DNA of 64,000 nucleotides. It comes from Dryocola boscaweniae (GTDB lineage Bacteria > Pseudomonadota > Gammaproteobacteria > Enterobacterales > Enterobacteriaceae). Each line of letters opens with the position of its first letter. Position 1 is the first letter of the stretch. The position numbers and the translations under genes are program-made. The stretch is taken from NCBI RefSeq assembly GCF_025215095.1, contig NZ_JALHAP010000078.1, positions 186,001-250,000 on the forward strand, read 5' to 3'. Below, piece by piece: positions 40,717-49,967 of this stretch. Below the pieces are notes generated by a model. The model did not search any database and was not told the DNA's origin. It saw only the letters and a list, made by a program, of their open reading frames with translations.

Positions 40717-40723
40717 AGTATAG
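40717..40723 (-). promoter_or_regulatory. Candidate sigma-S type promoter -10 element
   Basis: CTATACT on the minus strand, followed by TCTAACG, matches the extended -10 preferred by sigma-S. No good -35 is seen 17 bases upstream, which is common for such promoters. It would drive the two small-protein genes. A short GTAGC/GCTAC hairpin follows in the leader. Confidence 0.35.
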
Positions 40724-40922
40724 TTATTTACCCTGTTTACCGCGAGCGAAGCGGTATATCTTACTGTTGAGTTTCAATGCGCTGTATTTAAAAAATAGTT
40801 TTAACTCGATGAAAAATTTCATTAAGTAGCAAATAAAATCCTCAGAATATATCCGTTTCGCTGGCTTAATTAACTATTTTCTGTTCATGAAATACTTAAA
40901 ATCGGTCCTCCGTGACCGTTTT

Positions 40923-41297
40923 TTACTGGCAGGCTTTCGCTTCAGCAGAGGTCAGGTCAGCGCGCGAGCAATCCAGTTCGCGGCCGGAAGGACCCTGCAT
41001 CGCTTTTTTATCTTCCGGCAGGATTTCACCGTGGGCACGATTCTTACCGTTCCAGCTTACTGAGGCGCTGCCGTCCGGATTAACAGAAATAGACAACACA
41101 ACGCCCTGACCGCGTGCTTCATAGAAGTTGTCACTCACCTTCTTAAGATTCATCTCTTTGCCGTTCAGGTAAACCGGGCCGTCCTCATCAATATGCACAT
41201 CCCCGGGATGTCCTTTACCGTTAAACAGCGGTAACGCTGCGCTGGCAGAAAAAGTGATAAAACCCAGTACTAACGCCATCATTTTCAATTTGTTCAT
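40923..41297 (-). CDS. Periplasmic protein of unknown function
   Basis: 124 residues from the ATG at 41297 (AAGAGAAG upstream). Signal peptide cleaved near SASA|ALPLF. The mature part has two Cys (LDCSR, AKACQ) that can pair, and a repeated beta-type look (VHIDEDGPVYLNG, LSISVNPDGSASVSWNG). No family recognised. Confidence 0.7.
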   Translation of the reverse strand: MNKLKMMALVLGFITFSASAALPLFNGKGHPGDVHIDEDGPVYLNGKEMNLKKVSDNFYEARGQGVVLSISVNPDGSASVSWNGKNRAHGEILPEDKKAMQGPSGRELDCSRADLTSAEAKACQ

Positions 41298-41517
41298 TAT
41301 TACTTCTCTTGTTAAATAATAAATATTCTCATCATTACATGTCAGAAATATACACAATGTAATATTTGCGGAGAGAGATAATGTTGCCGAACTGGCGATG
41401 CGATGTTGACTTAAATCAAACTGGTGAATGTGTCTGGTGAGGAAGATTCTTAATAATTATGACTAAAAATTAACGGCTTTCAGTTGATTTTTTTATGATT
41501 ACGTTCGAAAGGAAAGG

Positions 41518-41548
41518 CGGGTCACGTACGCCATATCGCCGTGACCCG
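41518..41548 (-). terminator. Probable terminator after the MscS-type channel gene
   Basis: CGGGTCACG/CGTGACCCG stem of nine pairs with a 13-base loop, followed on the minus strand by a T-rich GCCTTTCCTTT. Six bases beyond the channel stop codon. Confidence 0.65.
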
Positions 41549-41553
41549 AACTG

Positions 41554-43974
41554 TTATTCCGCCGTTGACAGCTTGTTTGCAGGCTGTTCGAGAATCATGG
41601 TTTGCGTCTGGCTGAGGCTGATATTCGCAGCGCGCAGCATTTTGAGAATTTCATACAGCAGATCGCTGCGCGTTGAGCTGACCATGCGCGGGCTGTTCAC
41701 GTAGCCGGTCACGCTCAGTACAATCCCGGTAGGCCCCAGTTCTTTAAAGCTCACCGACGGCGGCGGGTTTTCCAGAATGGATTCATGCAGGGTATAGGCT
41801 TCGAGCAGTAAATTGCGCACCTGTTCCGGGTCGATATCCAGCGGGAAAGTGAGCGAAATAGTGGCTACGCCTTGCGCATTGCCCATCGTGGCGTTACGTA
41901 CGTTCTGGGAGATGAGCTGCGAATTCGGCACGATTACCGTGGATTTATCCCCAAGCTGGATTTCGGTGGCGCGCACGTTGATGCGACGAATATCACCCTC
42001 CACACCGCTGATGCTGACCAAATCGCCCACTTTTACCGGCCGTTCGGTGAGCAAAATAAGACCGGAGATAAAGTTCTTCACTATCTCCTGCAAACCAAAA
42101 CCAATACCTACCGACAGGGCGCTGACAATCCATGCCAGCTTGTTCCACTCGATGCCCAGCATCGAGAGCGTCAGCATGATGATGAGCACGTAGCCTACGT
42201 TGGTGAACAGCGTCACCAGCGAAGCGCGAAGCCCTCTGTCCATCATGGTTTTCGGCAGGAAATCGTTATCCAGCCAGCGTCGCGTGGAACGCAGAACATA
42301 CCAGCCAATCACCAGGCACAGCAGGGCATTTACCGCGTGCGCCGGGATAATGCTCATCCCTTCAAGGCCTTTACCGCCCCAGATATCCACGATTTTGCCA
42401 AGCAGTTCCAGCGGCGTGGTGGTCCCGAATGTGCCGTTAAGCAGCGCAACGGCGGCCATCAACAGCAGGGATGTTTTGCCTACTGCGGAAAACAAGGTGG
42501 CGGCGAGCGACAGATGACGATCGTTAACGCTCAGCGTGCTTTTAAGGATTTTGCCGCTGTGGGTGGTTGGCGAAAACACGCTCTCGCACAAATCCACCAC
42601 GAAGTGAATAAGCAGATACAAACAGCTAACCACCAGACCAATCCATAACAGCTCGAAGGTCACAAAACGCGCCAGCGGGATATAGCCGATCAACAGCGCC
42701 AGAAGGATAACGAAGGCCGTCAGGCTAATAATCAGATGGATAATGCCTGCAAGCGTGGAGCGAGCTTCGGTTTGCTCGCCTTCCGCGCGCATTTTACGGC
42801 GCATACGGTTAACGCGAATGGGGGCGACGAGGCAGTTTATGGCGACCAGCAGCGCCGATAAGCCATTGCCGAACAGCGTCGCGTCAATGCTTGCCCCAAC
42901 CAGCGCGTTCAACTGTTCGATGGTGCCGAAAATAAAGATAAACGTCGCCAGCAGGATGGGGAACGAGGCCAGCGTTTTGGCCAGCGGATCGGCAATGCCC
43001 GGCAAACGCCAGGTCGGGTGGCGATTGGACAGTAAGGCAATACCCAGACCGGCAATGATTGCCGAGAAATAGGTAAGCTCAACAAGCTGCCCGGCAAATT
43101 CAAGCACCTGTTCAGAGGTGTCCGGCAGGCGTGTAAAAATATAGCAAAGGAGCTGCATGCTGATGCCCAGCGTCAGCATGGTGCTCAGGGTGGTGAAACA
43201 GGCAAGGAAGCTGCGACGAAAACGTCCCTGCGGCAGCCAGCGCGGCAGGATCCAGTTAATCGGCGCGTCCAGCGCTCTGCGTCCGAACAGGCCAATGCCC
43301 AGCGCCAACAGCAGATAGAAGCCGGTGCCGAAACGCCACTCATCTTCCCATGCCTGCTGCCAGGCATCGCTGACCTGCGAGTCAAATTCGCTAAAACGAT
43401 TGGCGTCTTTATCACTTGGGTCAAGCAGCGGCGTCCAGAATTTCTCACTTAAAATGCTGCCGGTATTCAGGGCTATCTGCGTTTTAAGCGCGTCGCGACG
43501 CAGGCCGGAGATTTGTGACGACAGGTTTTGCGCGCCCACGGCGATGGCTTTGGTTTGCTCAATTTGCGCGGTGAGAAGCGTTTTGCTGTTGTTTAGCTGT
43601 TTACGCTGGCTGATGACCTGCGGGGTTTCCGTCAGCGTACCCGGCGCTGGCGCCGGGCCCAGAACATCCAGTTGGGCCTGAACCTGAGTCAACTGCGGGG
43701 CAAGCGCCACGGCCAGCTTATCGGCATCGCTAACGAGCTTCTGCGCGTCGTCATTCAGGGCGGTGAACTGCTTATCGGCCTTCGCGGTAGAAACCCGCTG
43801 CTTTAAGGAATCCAGACGTTTTTGCAACGCAGGCAACTCGGTGCTGGCATTGACTTTTACCGGCTGTTCAACGCCGGTTTGCCCGGTGCTTTCATCCGCC
43901 TGAGAAAGGAACGGCGTGAGCATCAAACAGGACAATAATGCCAGTAACAACGGCACTCTTAACATTTTTTGCAT
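41554..43974 (-). CDS. Large mechanosensitive channel, MscS family with DUF3772
   Basis: 806 residues from the ATG at 43974, chosen because it opens directly on a signal peptide (cleavage near LSQAD); ribosome-site support is weak and a TTG at 44019 is also possible. A periplasmic helical DUF3772-type region (residues about 30-190), about ten membrane segments, then a C-terminal MscS core (GIGFGLQEIVKNFISG, RPVKVGDLVSI). It gates under membrane tension. It is not orthologous by architecture to E. coli MscK, MscM, YbiO or YnaI. Confidence 0.82.
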   Translation of the reverse strand: MQKMLRVPLLLALLSCLMLTPFLSQADESTGQTGVEQPVKVNASTELPALQKRLDSLKQRVSTAKADKQFTALNDDAQKLVSDADKLAVALAPQLTQVQAQLDVLGPAPAPGTLTETPQVISQRKQLNNSKTLLTAQIEQTKAIAVGAQNLSSQISGLRRDALKTQIALNTGSILSEKFWTPLLDPSDKDANRFSEFDSQVSDAWQQAWEDEWRFGTGFYLLLALGIGLFGRRALDAPINWILPRWLPQGRFRRSFLACFTTLSTMLTLGISMQLLCYIFTRLPDTSEQVLEFAGQLVELTYFSAIIAGLGIALLSNRHPTWRLPGIADPLAKTLASFPILLATFIFIFGTIEQLNALVGASIDATLFGNGLSALLVAINCLVAPIRVNRMRRKMRAEGEQTEARSTLAGIIHLIISLTAFVILLALLIGYIPLARFVTFELLWIGLVVSCLYLLIHFVVDLCESVFSPTTHSGKILKSTLSVNDRHLSLAATLFSAVGKTSLLLMAAVALLNGTFGTTTPLELLGKIVDIWGGKGLEGMSIIPAHAVNALLCLVIGWYVLRSTRRWLDNDFLPKTMMDRGLRASLVTLFTNVGYVLIIMLTLSMLGIEWNKLAWIVSALSVGIGFGLQEIVKNFISGLILLTERPVKVGDLVSISGVEGDIRRINVRATEIQLGDKSTVIVPNSQLISQNVRNATMGNAQGVATISLTFPLDIDPEQVRNLLLEAYTLHESILENPPPSVSFKELGPTGIVLSVTGYVNSPRMVSSTRSDLLYEILKMLRAANISLSQTQTMILEQPANKLSTAE

Positions 43975-44414
43975 AGAAGGATGTACCCGGGGATTCGAAA
44001 AACAACTATTTGTAAGCAACCGGCTAAGGATACCTATTATTCACAGGAAGAATAGTTCTGTTTGTCTGACTCAATCCGTTGCCCGATCTCCTGAATCATT
44101 ACCGCAGGAGATTGGGTCTGGTTTATCAGCAAGTCTGTTGGGCTATTCTCCGCAGATACTTACGCAGTTCCGGCTTTAGACAAGCGATACATGTTACAAA
44201 CAGCGCGCTAAAAGCGCATTTACAAGACTTCTCGTGGGTATTATCCTGCTCGACGATTAAAGGGGCGTTAAGCGCAACTTTTGATTCAAATGACTCGGGG
44301 TGCCCTTCTTTGTGAAGGCTGAGAAATACCCGTACCACCTGATCTGGATAATGCCAGCGTAGGGAAGTCAGATGCCTGTCCGCATCCCTTCTTCACGCCG
44401 GACAGGAGCCTGTT
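43975..44414. other. Intergenic region between channel gene and thiM
   Basis: 440 bases without a protein gene. It holds the channel upstream region (minus) and the thiM leader with its TPP riboswitch (44292-44369). Nothing else recognised. Confidence 0.7.
44292..44369 (+). promoter_or_regulatory. TPP riboswitch (THI element) of thiMD
   Basis: The aptamer core is present: GGGGTGCCC, CTGAGA, ACCCGTACCACCTGATCTGG, AATGCCAGCGTAGGGAA, closed by a GACT/AGTC outer stem. Thiamine pyrophosphate binding should sequester the thiM ribosome site at about 44404-44410, reducing thiMD translation. Confidence 0.95.
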
Positions 44415-45203
44415 ATGCAACCTGACCTGCTACCCGGCCATCGCGCCGCGTCTGTTTTACACAATCTGCGCCTTTCTTCTCCTCTGGTTCACTGCATGAC
44501 GAACGATGTGGTGCAAAATTTTACCGCTAACGTTCTGCTCGCCATCGGTGCGTCGCCAGCTATGGTGATTGAAGCTGAAGAGGCCGCGCAGTTTAGCCCC
44601 GTGGCCGACTCACTGCTTATTAATATCGGTACGCTCACGGCAGAACGCAGCCGCGCAATGCTTGCCGCTATCCATGCGGCCAATGATTCCTCCACGCCGT
44701 GGGTGCTCGATCCCGTGGCCGTTGGCGGGCTTTCGTTCCGTACGCAGTTCGCCCGTGACATTCTCTCTTTACGTCCTGCCGCTATTCGTGGCAACGCGTC
44801 TGAAATTCTCGTGCTTGCCGGAGATGCTGCGGGAGGGCGAGGGGTGGATAGCACTTCCGATTCTTCCAGCGCATTACCGGCAGCGCTGCATCTTGCACAG
44901 CTAACCGGCGCGATTGTGGCGGTTACCGGCGAGCTTGATTACGTTACAGATGGCGTTAATTCATGGGCGGTTGCGGGCGGAGACATATTGATGACTCGCG
45001 TAGTAGGCACAGGATGCGCGCTTTCCGCCGTCGTCGCGGCTTGCTGTTCGCTGTCGGGTTCCCGGCTGGATAACGTTGCCGCCGCCTGTCGTTTTATGAA
45101 GTTTGCGGGCAGACGAGCAATTGCCGCCGGTCGTGGCCCCGGCAGTTTTAGCCCGGCGTTTCTGGATGCGCTTTATCTTCTTAACGAGGAGGCGCTGGCA
45201 TGA
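44415..45203 (+). CDS. thiM: Hydroxyethylthiazole kinase ThiM
   Basis: 262 residues, ribokinase-like fold with the GNASE, VTGE and [11 protein letters not shown] motifs. Phosphorylates the thiazole alcohol in thiamine salvage. Directly downstream of the TPP riboswitch and overlapping thiD by four bases (ATGA). Confidence 0.96.
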   Translation: MQPDLLPGHRAASVLHNLRLSSPLVHCMTNDVVQNFTANVLLAIGASPAMVIEAEEAAQFSPVADSLLINIGTLTAERSRAMLAAIHAANDSSTPWVLDPVAVGGLSFRTQFARDILSLRPAAIRGNASEILVLAGDAAGGRGVDSTSDSSSALPAALHLAQLTGAIVAVTGELDYVTDGVNSWAVAGGDILMTRVVGTGCALSAVVAACCSLSGSRLDNVAAACRFMKFAGRRAIAAGRGPGSFSPAFLDALYLLNEEALA

Positions 45204-46009
45204 AAGGCATGAAGCGAATTAATGCGTTAACCATTGCCGGCACCGATCCAAGCGGGGGCGCGGGTATCCAGGCCGATCTGAAAACTTTTTCGGCGTTAGG
45301 CGCTTACGGCACCAGCGTGATCACCGCGCTGGTGGCGCAAAACACGCGTGGCGTGCAGTCGGTTTATCGCATCGAACCAGGTTTTGTCGCAGCCCAGCTT
45401 GACTCGGTACTGAGCGATGTGCGTATCGATACCACCAAAATCGGCATGCTGGCCGAAACGGATATTGTTGAGGCGGTGGCCGAACGCCTTGCTTATTACA
45501 AAGCGCAAAACGTAGTACTGGACACGGTGATGCTGGCGAAAAGCGGCGATCCGCTGCTTGCCCCTTCTGCGGTGGAAAGCCTGCGCCGTCGTTTATTACC
45601 GCAGGTAGCGCTGATCACGCCAAATCTGCCTGAAGCGGCTGCGCTGCTCGATGCGCCGCACGCCCGTAATGAACGAGAAATGAAAGAGCAAGGCGATGCG
45701 CTACTGGGCATGGGTTGCCAGGCCGTACTGATGAAAGGCGGGCATCTTGATGATGCCGAAAGTCCTGACTGGCTATTTACCCATCAGGGCGCGCAGCGTT
45801 TTACCGCGCCGCGTGTACAAACACGGAATACTCACGGCACGGGTTGCACACTTTCTGCGGCGCTTGCCGCCCTTCGCCCACGCTACAGCGACTGGCCGCA
45901 AACTATCCTGGCGGCGAAAAAATGGCTGTCTCAGGCGCTGGAACAGGCTGATTCGCTGGAAGTGGGGCGGGGGATTGGTCCGGTGCATCATTTTCATGAA
46001 TGGTGGTGA
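45200..46009 (+). CDS. thiD: HMP/HMP-P kinase ThiD
   Basis: 269 residues, with [22 protein letters not shown] and THGTGCTLS motifs. Phosphorylates hydroxymethylpyrimidine and its phosphate. The ATG at 45200 has GAGGAGG seven bases upstream; the E. coli-like start MKRIN corresponds to the ATG at 45209, so the true start is one of these two. Confidence 0.95.
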   Translation: MKGMKRINALTIAGTDPSGGAGIQADLKTFSALGAYGTSVITALVAQNTRGVQSVYRIEPGFVAAQLDSVLSDVRIDTTKIGMLAETDIVEAVAERLAYYKAQNVVLDTVMLAKSGDPLLAPSAVESLRRRLLPQVALITPNLPEAAALLDAPHARNEREMKEQGDALLGMGCQAVLMKGGHLDDAESPDWLFTHQGAQRFTAPRVQTRNTHGTGCTLSAALAALRPRYSDWPQTILAAKKWLSQALEQADSLEVGRGIGPVHHFHEWW

Positions 46010-46213
46010 TACGGCAAGCAACCCGTTAACACAGGTTTTGTACGTTGTGGCCGCCCGGCGTTACAAAACAGAACAGGCTGAAAGTGCTCCCCGGGGTGGC
46101 GAAGGCTGCGAGTAGGAACCAGGATTATCTCGGTCCCTGGCACGCCAGGTGCTACGGGCCGGGAATTTCATCCTCTGCGGGCAGGCTGCCTGCGGACCTT
46201 ACGGGAGCATATT

Positions 46214-47266
46214 ATGACTGATATTGCGCAGTTGCTTGGCAAAGACGCCGACGGCTTATTACAGCATCGTTGTATGACTATTCCGGCGGACCAGCTATAC
46301 CTGCCTGGTTCGGATTATGTGGATCGGGTGATGATAGACAACAACCGCCCGCCTGCGGTGCTGCGAAATATGCAGACGCTTTACAACACAGGGCGTCTGG
46401 CGGGTACGGGGTACCTTTCTATTTTGCCGGTTGACCAGGGCGTCGAGCACTCAGCGGGTGCGTCTTTTGCGGCGAATCCTCTCTATTTCGATCCAAAAAA
46501 CATTGTTGAGCTGGCCATTGAAGCGGGCTGTAACTGCGTGGCATCCACCTATGGCATGCTTGCATCGGTATCTCGCCGTTACGCTCACCGTATTCCCTTC
46601 CTCGTTAAGCTTAACCATAACGAAACGCTGAGCTATCCAAATACTTTCGATCAAACGCTGTACGCAAGCGTTGAACAGGCGTTCAATATGGGCGCTGTGG
46701 CGGTGGGGGCAACGATTTACTTCGGCTCGCCTGAATCGCGGCGACAAATTGAAGAAATCTCCATTGCGTTTGAACGTGCCCATGAGCTTGGCATGGTCAC
46801 CGTGCTGTGGGCGTATTTACGTAACCCGGACTTCAAAAAAGATGGAGTGGATTACCACGTCAGCGCCGACCTTACCGGGCAGGCGAACCATCTTGCTGCC
46901 ACTATTGGCGCGGATATCGTTAAGCAGAAAATGGCCGAAAATAACGGCGGCTACAAAGCGGTTAACTTTGGCTACACTGACGACCGTGTGTATACCAAAC
47001 TGACCAGCGATAACCCAATCGATCTGGTGCGTTATCAACTGGCCAACTGCTATATGGGCCGCGCCGGATTGATCAACTCCGGGGGCGCGGCGGGCGGAGA
47101 AACCGACCTTACGGATGCCGTGCGTACCGCCGTCATCAACAAACGCGCGGGCGGTATGGGGCTGATTCTGGGCCGCAAGGCATTCAAAAAGTCCATGTCC
47201 GAAGGCGTGAAGCTGATTAACGCCGTGCAGGATGTTTACCTGGATACTAAGGTGAGCATCGCGTAA
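46214..47266 (+). CDS. fbaB: Class I fructose-bisphosphate aldolase FbaB
   Basis: 350 residues, DhnA/archaeal-type class I aldolase with a Schiff-base lysine. Matches E. coli FbaB in length and in blocks such as [15 protein letters not shown] and [13 protein letters not shown]. Cleaves fructose-1,6-bisphosphate, mainly serving gluconeogenic growth. ACGGGAG precedes the ATG. Confidence 0.95.
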   Translation: MTDIAQLLGKDADGLLQHRCMTIPADQLYLPGSDYVDRVMIDNNRPPAVLRNMQTLYNTGRLAGTGYLSILPVDQGVEHSAGASFAANPLYFDPKNIVELAIEAGCNCVASTYGMLASVSRRYAHRIPFLVKLNHNETLSYPNTFDQTLYASVEQAFNMGAVAVGATIYFGSPESRRQIEEISIAFERAHELGMVTVLWAYLRNPDFKKDGVDYHVSADLTGQANHLAATIGADIVKQKMAENNGGYKAVNFGYTDDRVYTKLTSDNPIDLVRYQLANCYMGRAGLINSGGAAGGETDLTDAVRTAVINKRAGGMGLILGRKAFKKSMSEGVKLINAVQDVYLDTKVSIA

Positions 47267-47309
47267 TAGTACGTACACCCTATGGCTTTTTCTCGGCTGA
47301 TGTTTGCCG

Positions 47310-48209
47310 CTAACCCAGTAACGGGCAGTTTGGCGGTAAACGGCAGCTCAGAGCATTTGGGTGAACGTCGATGCGAAACTCTCGCCCCTTCAGCGGCTCG
47401 CCGTCGAGATTAAATGTGATTTCGTGCGGCGCGCTGATTTCAAACCACGAGGATTGCCCGTCGATAATATTCGGGCTTTCCTCCGGGCGGGTAATCGTCG
47501 TTAATAACGCCGGCAGCAGCTCTTCGCCGGTAAAAATACGCAGATCCAGCAGGCCATCATTAATAAGCGCCTGCGGGCAAAGCTGTTGGCCGCCGCCGGC
47601 CTGGCGTCCGTTGCCGATCCCTATCGCCAGCGCATCGCCTTCCCAGGAAAAATTCTCTCCGCGGATTTCGCAGCGGTCGGGTTTTAGCGTGTCCATACGC
47701 AGCAAGCCGTGAATAAAATAAGAAACGCCGCCAAGCGCGGCTTTCAGTCTTTCCGGCGTTTCGGTGGTGATACGCGTGCCAAATCCGCCCGTCGCCATAT
47801 TGATAAAGAAGGCCGTTTTATTAACCTCAACCAGGTCGATATCAAAAGCGCGACCTACCATTGCCAGTTGCAGGGCTTTATCCAGCTCAACGGGAATGCC
47901 GATGCTGGTGGCAAAATCATTTGCTGTTCCCAGCGGTAAAATACCCAGCACCGGGCGGCGAGCCGGATCGCGTTGTGCAAGCGCAGTCGCCACTTCATTG
48001 ATGGTGCCGTCTCCTCCGCCCGCAACTACCGTTTCCACGCCAAGCTCAATGGCTTCATCCACATAACGTGCGGCATCGCCCTGTTCCCAGGTGACGCGAA
48101 TATGCAGCGTGTAGCCTTCTTCGCGCATTACGCCGATCGCGCTACGCAATTCTGGAAGATTGGCGCCCTTGCCGTTGAGGATCACAAGCGTTATCGGAAA
48201 CTTCTCCAT
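47310..48209 (-). CDS. yegS: Lipid kinase YegS
   Basis: 299 residues, diacylglycerol-kinase catalytic fold: [11 protein letters not shown] nucleotide-binding motif and GTANDFA loop. E. coli YegS phosphorylates phosphatidylglycerol in vitro; its physiological substrate is unsure. Convergent with fbaB. Confidence 0.93.
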   Translation of the reverse strand: MEKFPITLVILNGKGANLPELRSAIGVMREEGYTLHIRVTWEQGDAARYVDEAIELGVETVVAGGGDGTINEVATALAQRDPARRPVLGILPLGTANDFATSIGIPVELDKALQLAMVGRAFDIDLVEVNKTAFFINMATGGFGTRITTETPERLKAALGGVSYFIHGLLRMDTLKPDRCEIRGENFSWEGDALAIGIGNGRQAGGGQQLCPQALINDGLLDLRIFTGEELLPALLTTITRPEESPNIIDGQSSWFEISAPHEITFNLDGEPLKGREFRIDVHPNALSCRLPPNCPLLG

Positions 48210-48291
48210 GGTTTACCTCAGGAAGATCAAAGATGAAGAAAGTGTATCGCATGAAAGGCGCGGGAGGGTAAGAACGCACCGAATTAGCGAC

Positions 48292-48378
48292 AAAAAAGAA
48301 GGCCTGCGCGAGGGAGATCGAGCAGGCCAAGGAGGTGGTTCCTGGTACAACTAGCATTTATGGGTTATGTTTTTCAGC
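48292..48378 (-). ncRNA. cyaR: Small RNA CyaR (RyeE)
   Basis: 87 nt, same length as E. coli CyaR. It starts GCTGAAAAACATAACCCATA, contains the ACCTCCTT-type seed for ribosome-site pairing, and ends in a GGCCTGC/GCAGGCC terminator hairpin with six T. CyaR is an Hfq-dependent repressor of ompX, luxS, nadE and others. As in E. coli it lies beside yegQ. Confidence 0.93.
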
Positions 48379-48384
48379 CCGGCG

Positions 48385-48427
48385 ATAATAACCAACTCAA
48401 GCCGAACGGTGTGTGATCGATTTCTAA
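48385..48427 (-). promoter_or_regulatory. cyaR promoter with CRP site
   Basis: -10 hexamer TATTAT at 48385-48390, seven bases before the start of CyaR. A CRP-like site at 48412-48427 (right half TCACA exact, left half TTAGA) is centred at -41.5, the class II position. E. coli cyaR is known to need CRP-cAMP. Confidence 0.75.
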
Positions 48428-48462
48428 GAATTATCCCACTATGAAAAAATAATCCAAATGAA

Positions 48463-49824
48463 CTAGTTACCGTGCGGATTGCGGGTGGTCTGACCTGCCA
48501 GATTACGCATTAACAGCGCATAATCCAGCGATACATCCTGCGGCACAGGCAACCATACGGTGTGGCCGTCCCCTGGCGCCACGTCAATCGGCTGGGCTTT
48601 TGCGTTTTCTAATACTTCCAGCGTGAAAGTCACGTTGCCCTGCGGGGTCATTAACTCAAGGCTGTCGCCGAGCAGGAATTTGTTTTTCACCGCAACCGCC
48701 GCCAGATCGCCCCGGCGTTCGCCGGTGAATTCGCCGACAAACTGCTGGCGCTCGGAAATGGAATGGCCGTATTCGTAATTCTGATGACTTTCATGCGTGT
48801 GGCGACGCAGGAAGCCTTCGGTATAGCCGCGGTGCGCCAGCCCTTCTAAAGTTTGCAGAAGCGTTGGGTCGAAAGGTTTACCTGCCGCTGCGTCATCAAT
48901 TGCGCGGCGATAAACCTGGGCGGTACGCGCGCAGTAGTAATAGGATTTGGTGCGGCCTTCGATTTTTAAGGAGTGCACGCCCATTTTCGTCAGGCGTTCC
49001 ACGTGTTCGATAGCACGCAGATCCTTAGAGTTCATGATATAGGTGCCGTGCTCGTCTTCAAACGCGGTCATATACTCGCCTGGGCGTTTTGCTTCTTCCA
49101 TCATGAAGACTTTATCGGTTGGCGCGCCTATGCCCAGCGTGGGTTCGATATTTTGCACCGGGATAGGCTCGTGAACATGGACGATATTGCCCACCTCATC
49201 TTCTTTGCCTTCTTCCACTTTGTATTCCCAACGGCAGGCGTTGGTGCAGGTTCCCTGATTAGGATCGCGCTTGTTGATATACCCTGAAAGCAGGCAGCGG
49301 CCGGAATAAGCCATGCACAGCGCACCGTGAACGAAGATTTCAAGCTCCATTTCTGGCACCTGTTCACGAATTTCTGCTATTTCATCTAAGGACAGTTCGC
49401 GCGAGAGAATGACGCGGGTAAGGCCCATCTGTTTCCAGAATTTCACCGTTGCCCAGTTAACGGCGTTTGCCTGCACGGACAGATGGATATCCATCTGCGG
49501 GAAAGCTTCGCGTACCAGCATAATCAAACCCGGATCGGACATGATCAGCGCGTCCGGACCCATCTCGACCACGGGTTTCAAATCGCGGATAAAAGTTTTC
49601 AGCTTGGCGTTGTGCGGGGCGATGTTAACCACGACGTAGAATTTTTTACCCAGCTCGTGGGCTTCGTTGATGCCGAGCTGCAGATTTTCGTGGTTGAACT
49701 CGTTGTTACGCACGCGCAGGCTGTACCGCGGCTGGCCTGCGTAAACGGCATCTGCGCCATAGGCAAAAGCGTAACGCATATTTTTCAGCGTTCCCGCTGG
49801 CGATAAAAGCTCTGGTTTAAACAT
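48463..49824 (-). CDS. trhP: tRNA uridine hydroxylation protein TrhP (YegQ), U32 family
   Basis: 453 residues, peptidase-U32-like family with the AYSGRCLLSGYI motif and conserved Cys around NQGTCTNACRW that bind an Fe-S cluster. TrhP makes 5-hydroxyuridine at U34 of some tRNAs using prephenate. In E. coli it is followed toward baeR by yegP; here a microcin-type operon takes that place. Confidence 0.93.
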   Translation of the reverse strand: MFKPELLSPAGTLKNMRYAFAYGADAVYAGQPRYSLRVRNNEFNHENLQLGINEAHELGKKFYVVVNIAPHNAKLKTFIRDLKPVVEMGPDALIMSDPGLIMLVREAFPQMDIHLSVQANAVNWATVKFWKQMGLTRVILSRELSLDEIAEIREQVPEMELEIFVHGALCMAYSGRCLLSGYINKRDPNQGTCTNACRWEYKVEEGKEDEVGNIVHVHEPIPVQNIEPTLGIGAPTDKVFMMEEAKRPGEYMTAFEDEHGTYIMNSKDLRAIEHVERLTKMGVHSLKIEGRTKSYYYCARTAQVYRRAIDDAAAGKPFDPTLLQTLEGLAHRGYTEGFLRRHTHESHQNYEYGHSISERQQFVGEFTGERRGDLAAVAVKNKFLLGDSLELMTPQGNVTFTLEVLENAKAQPIDVAPGDGHTVWLPVPQDVSLDYALLMRNLAGQTTRNPHGN

Positions 49825-49967
49825 GATGTTCCCGGTCTGATGTCAGGTCAGAACCGCTTCACCTGATGAAGCGGTGATAGCAAAGTTTTGGGATTACCCC
49901 AATTTTAGGGCGGGAATTGTAGCGCTTATTGTTGCCAGAAACCACCTCATGTACAGGGCGATTATAC

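Noticed and set aside
46078..46091. Cra-like site GCTGAAAGTGCTCC before fbaB
   Set aside because: Core positions of the Cra consensus are missing, although fbaB is a Cra target in E. coli.
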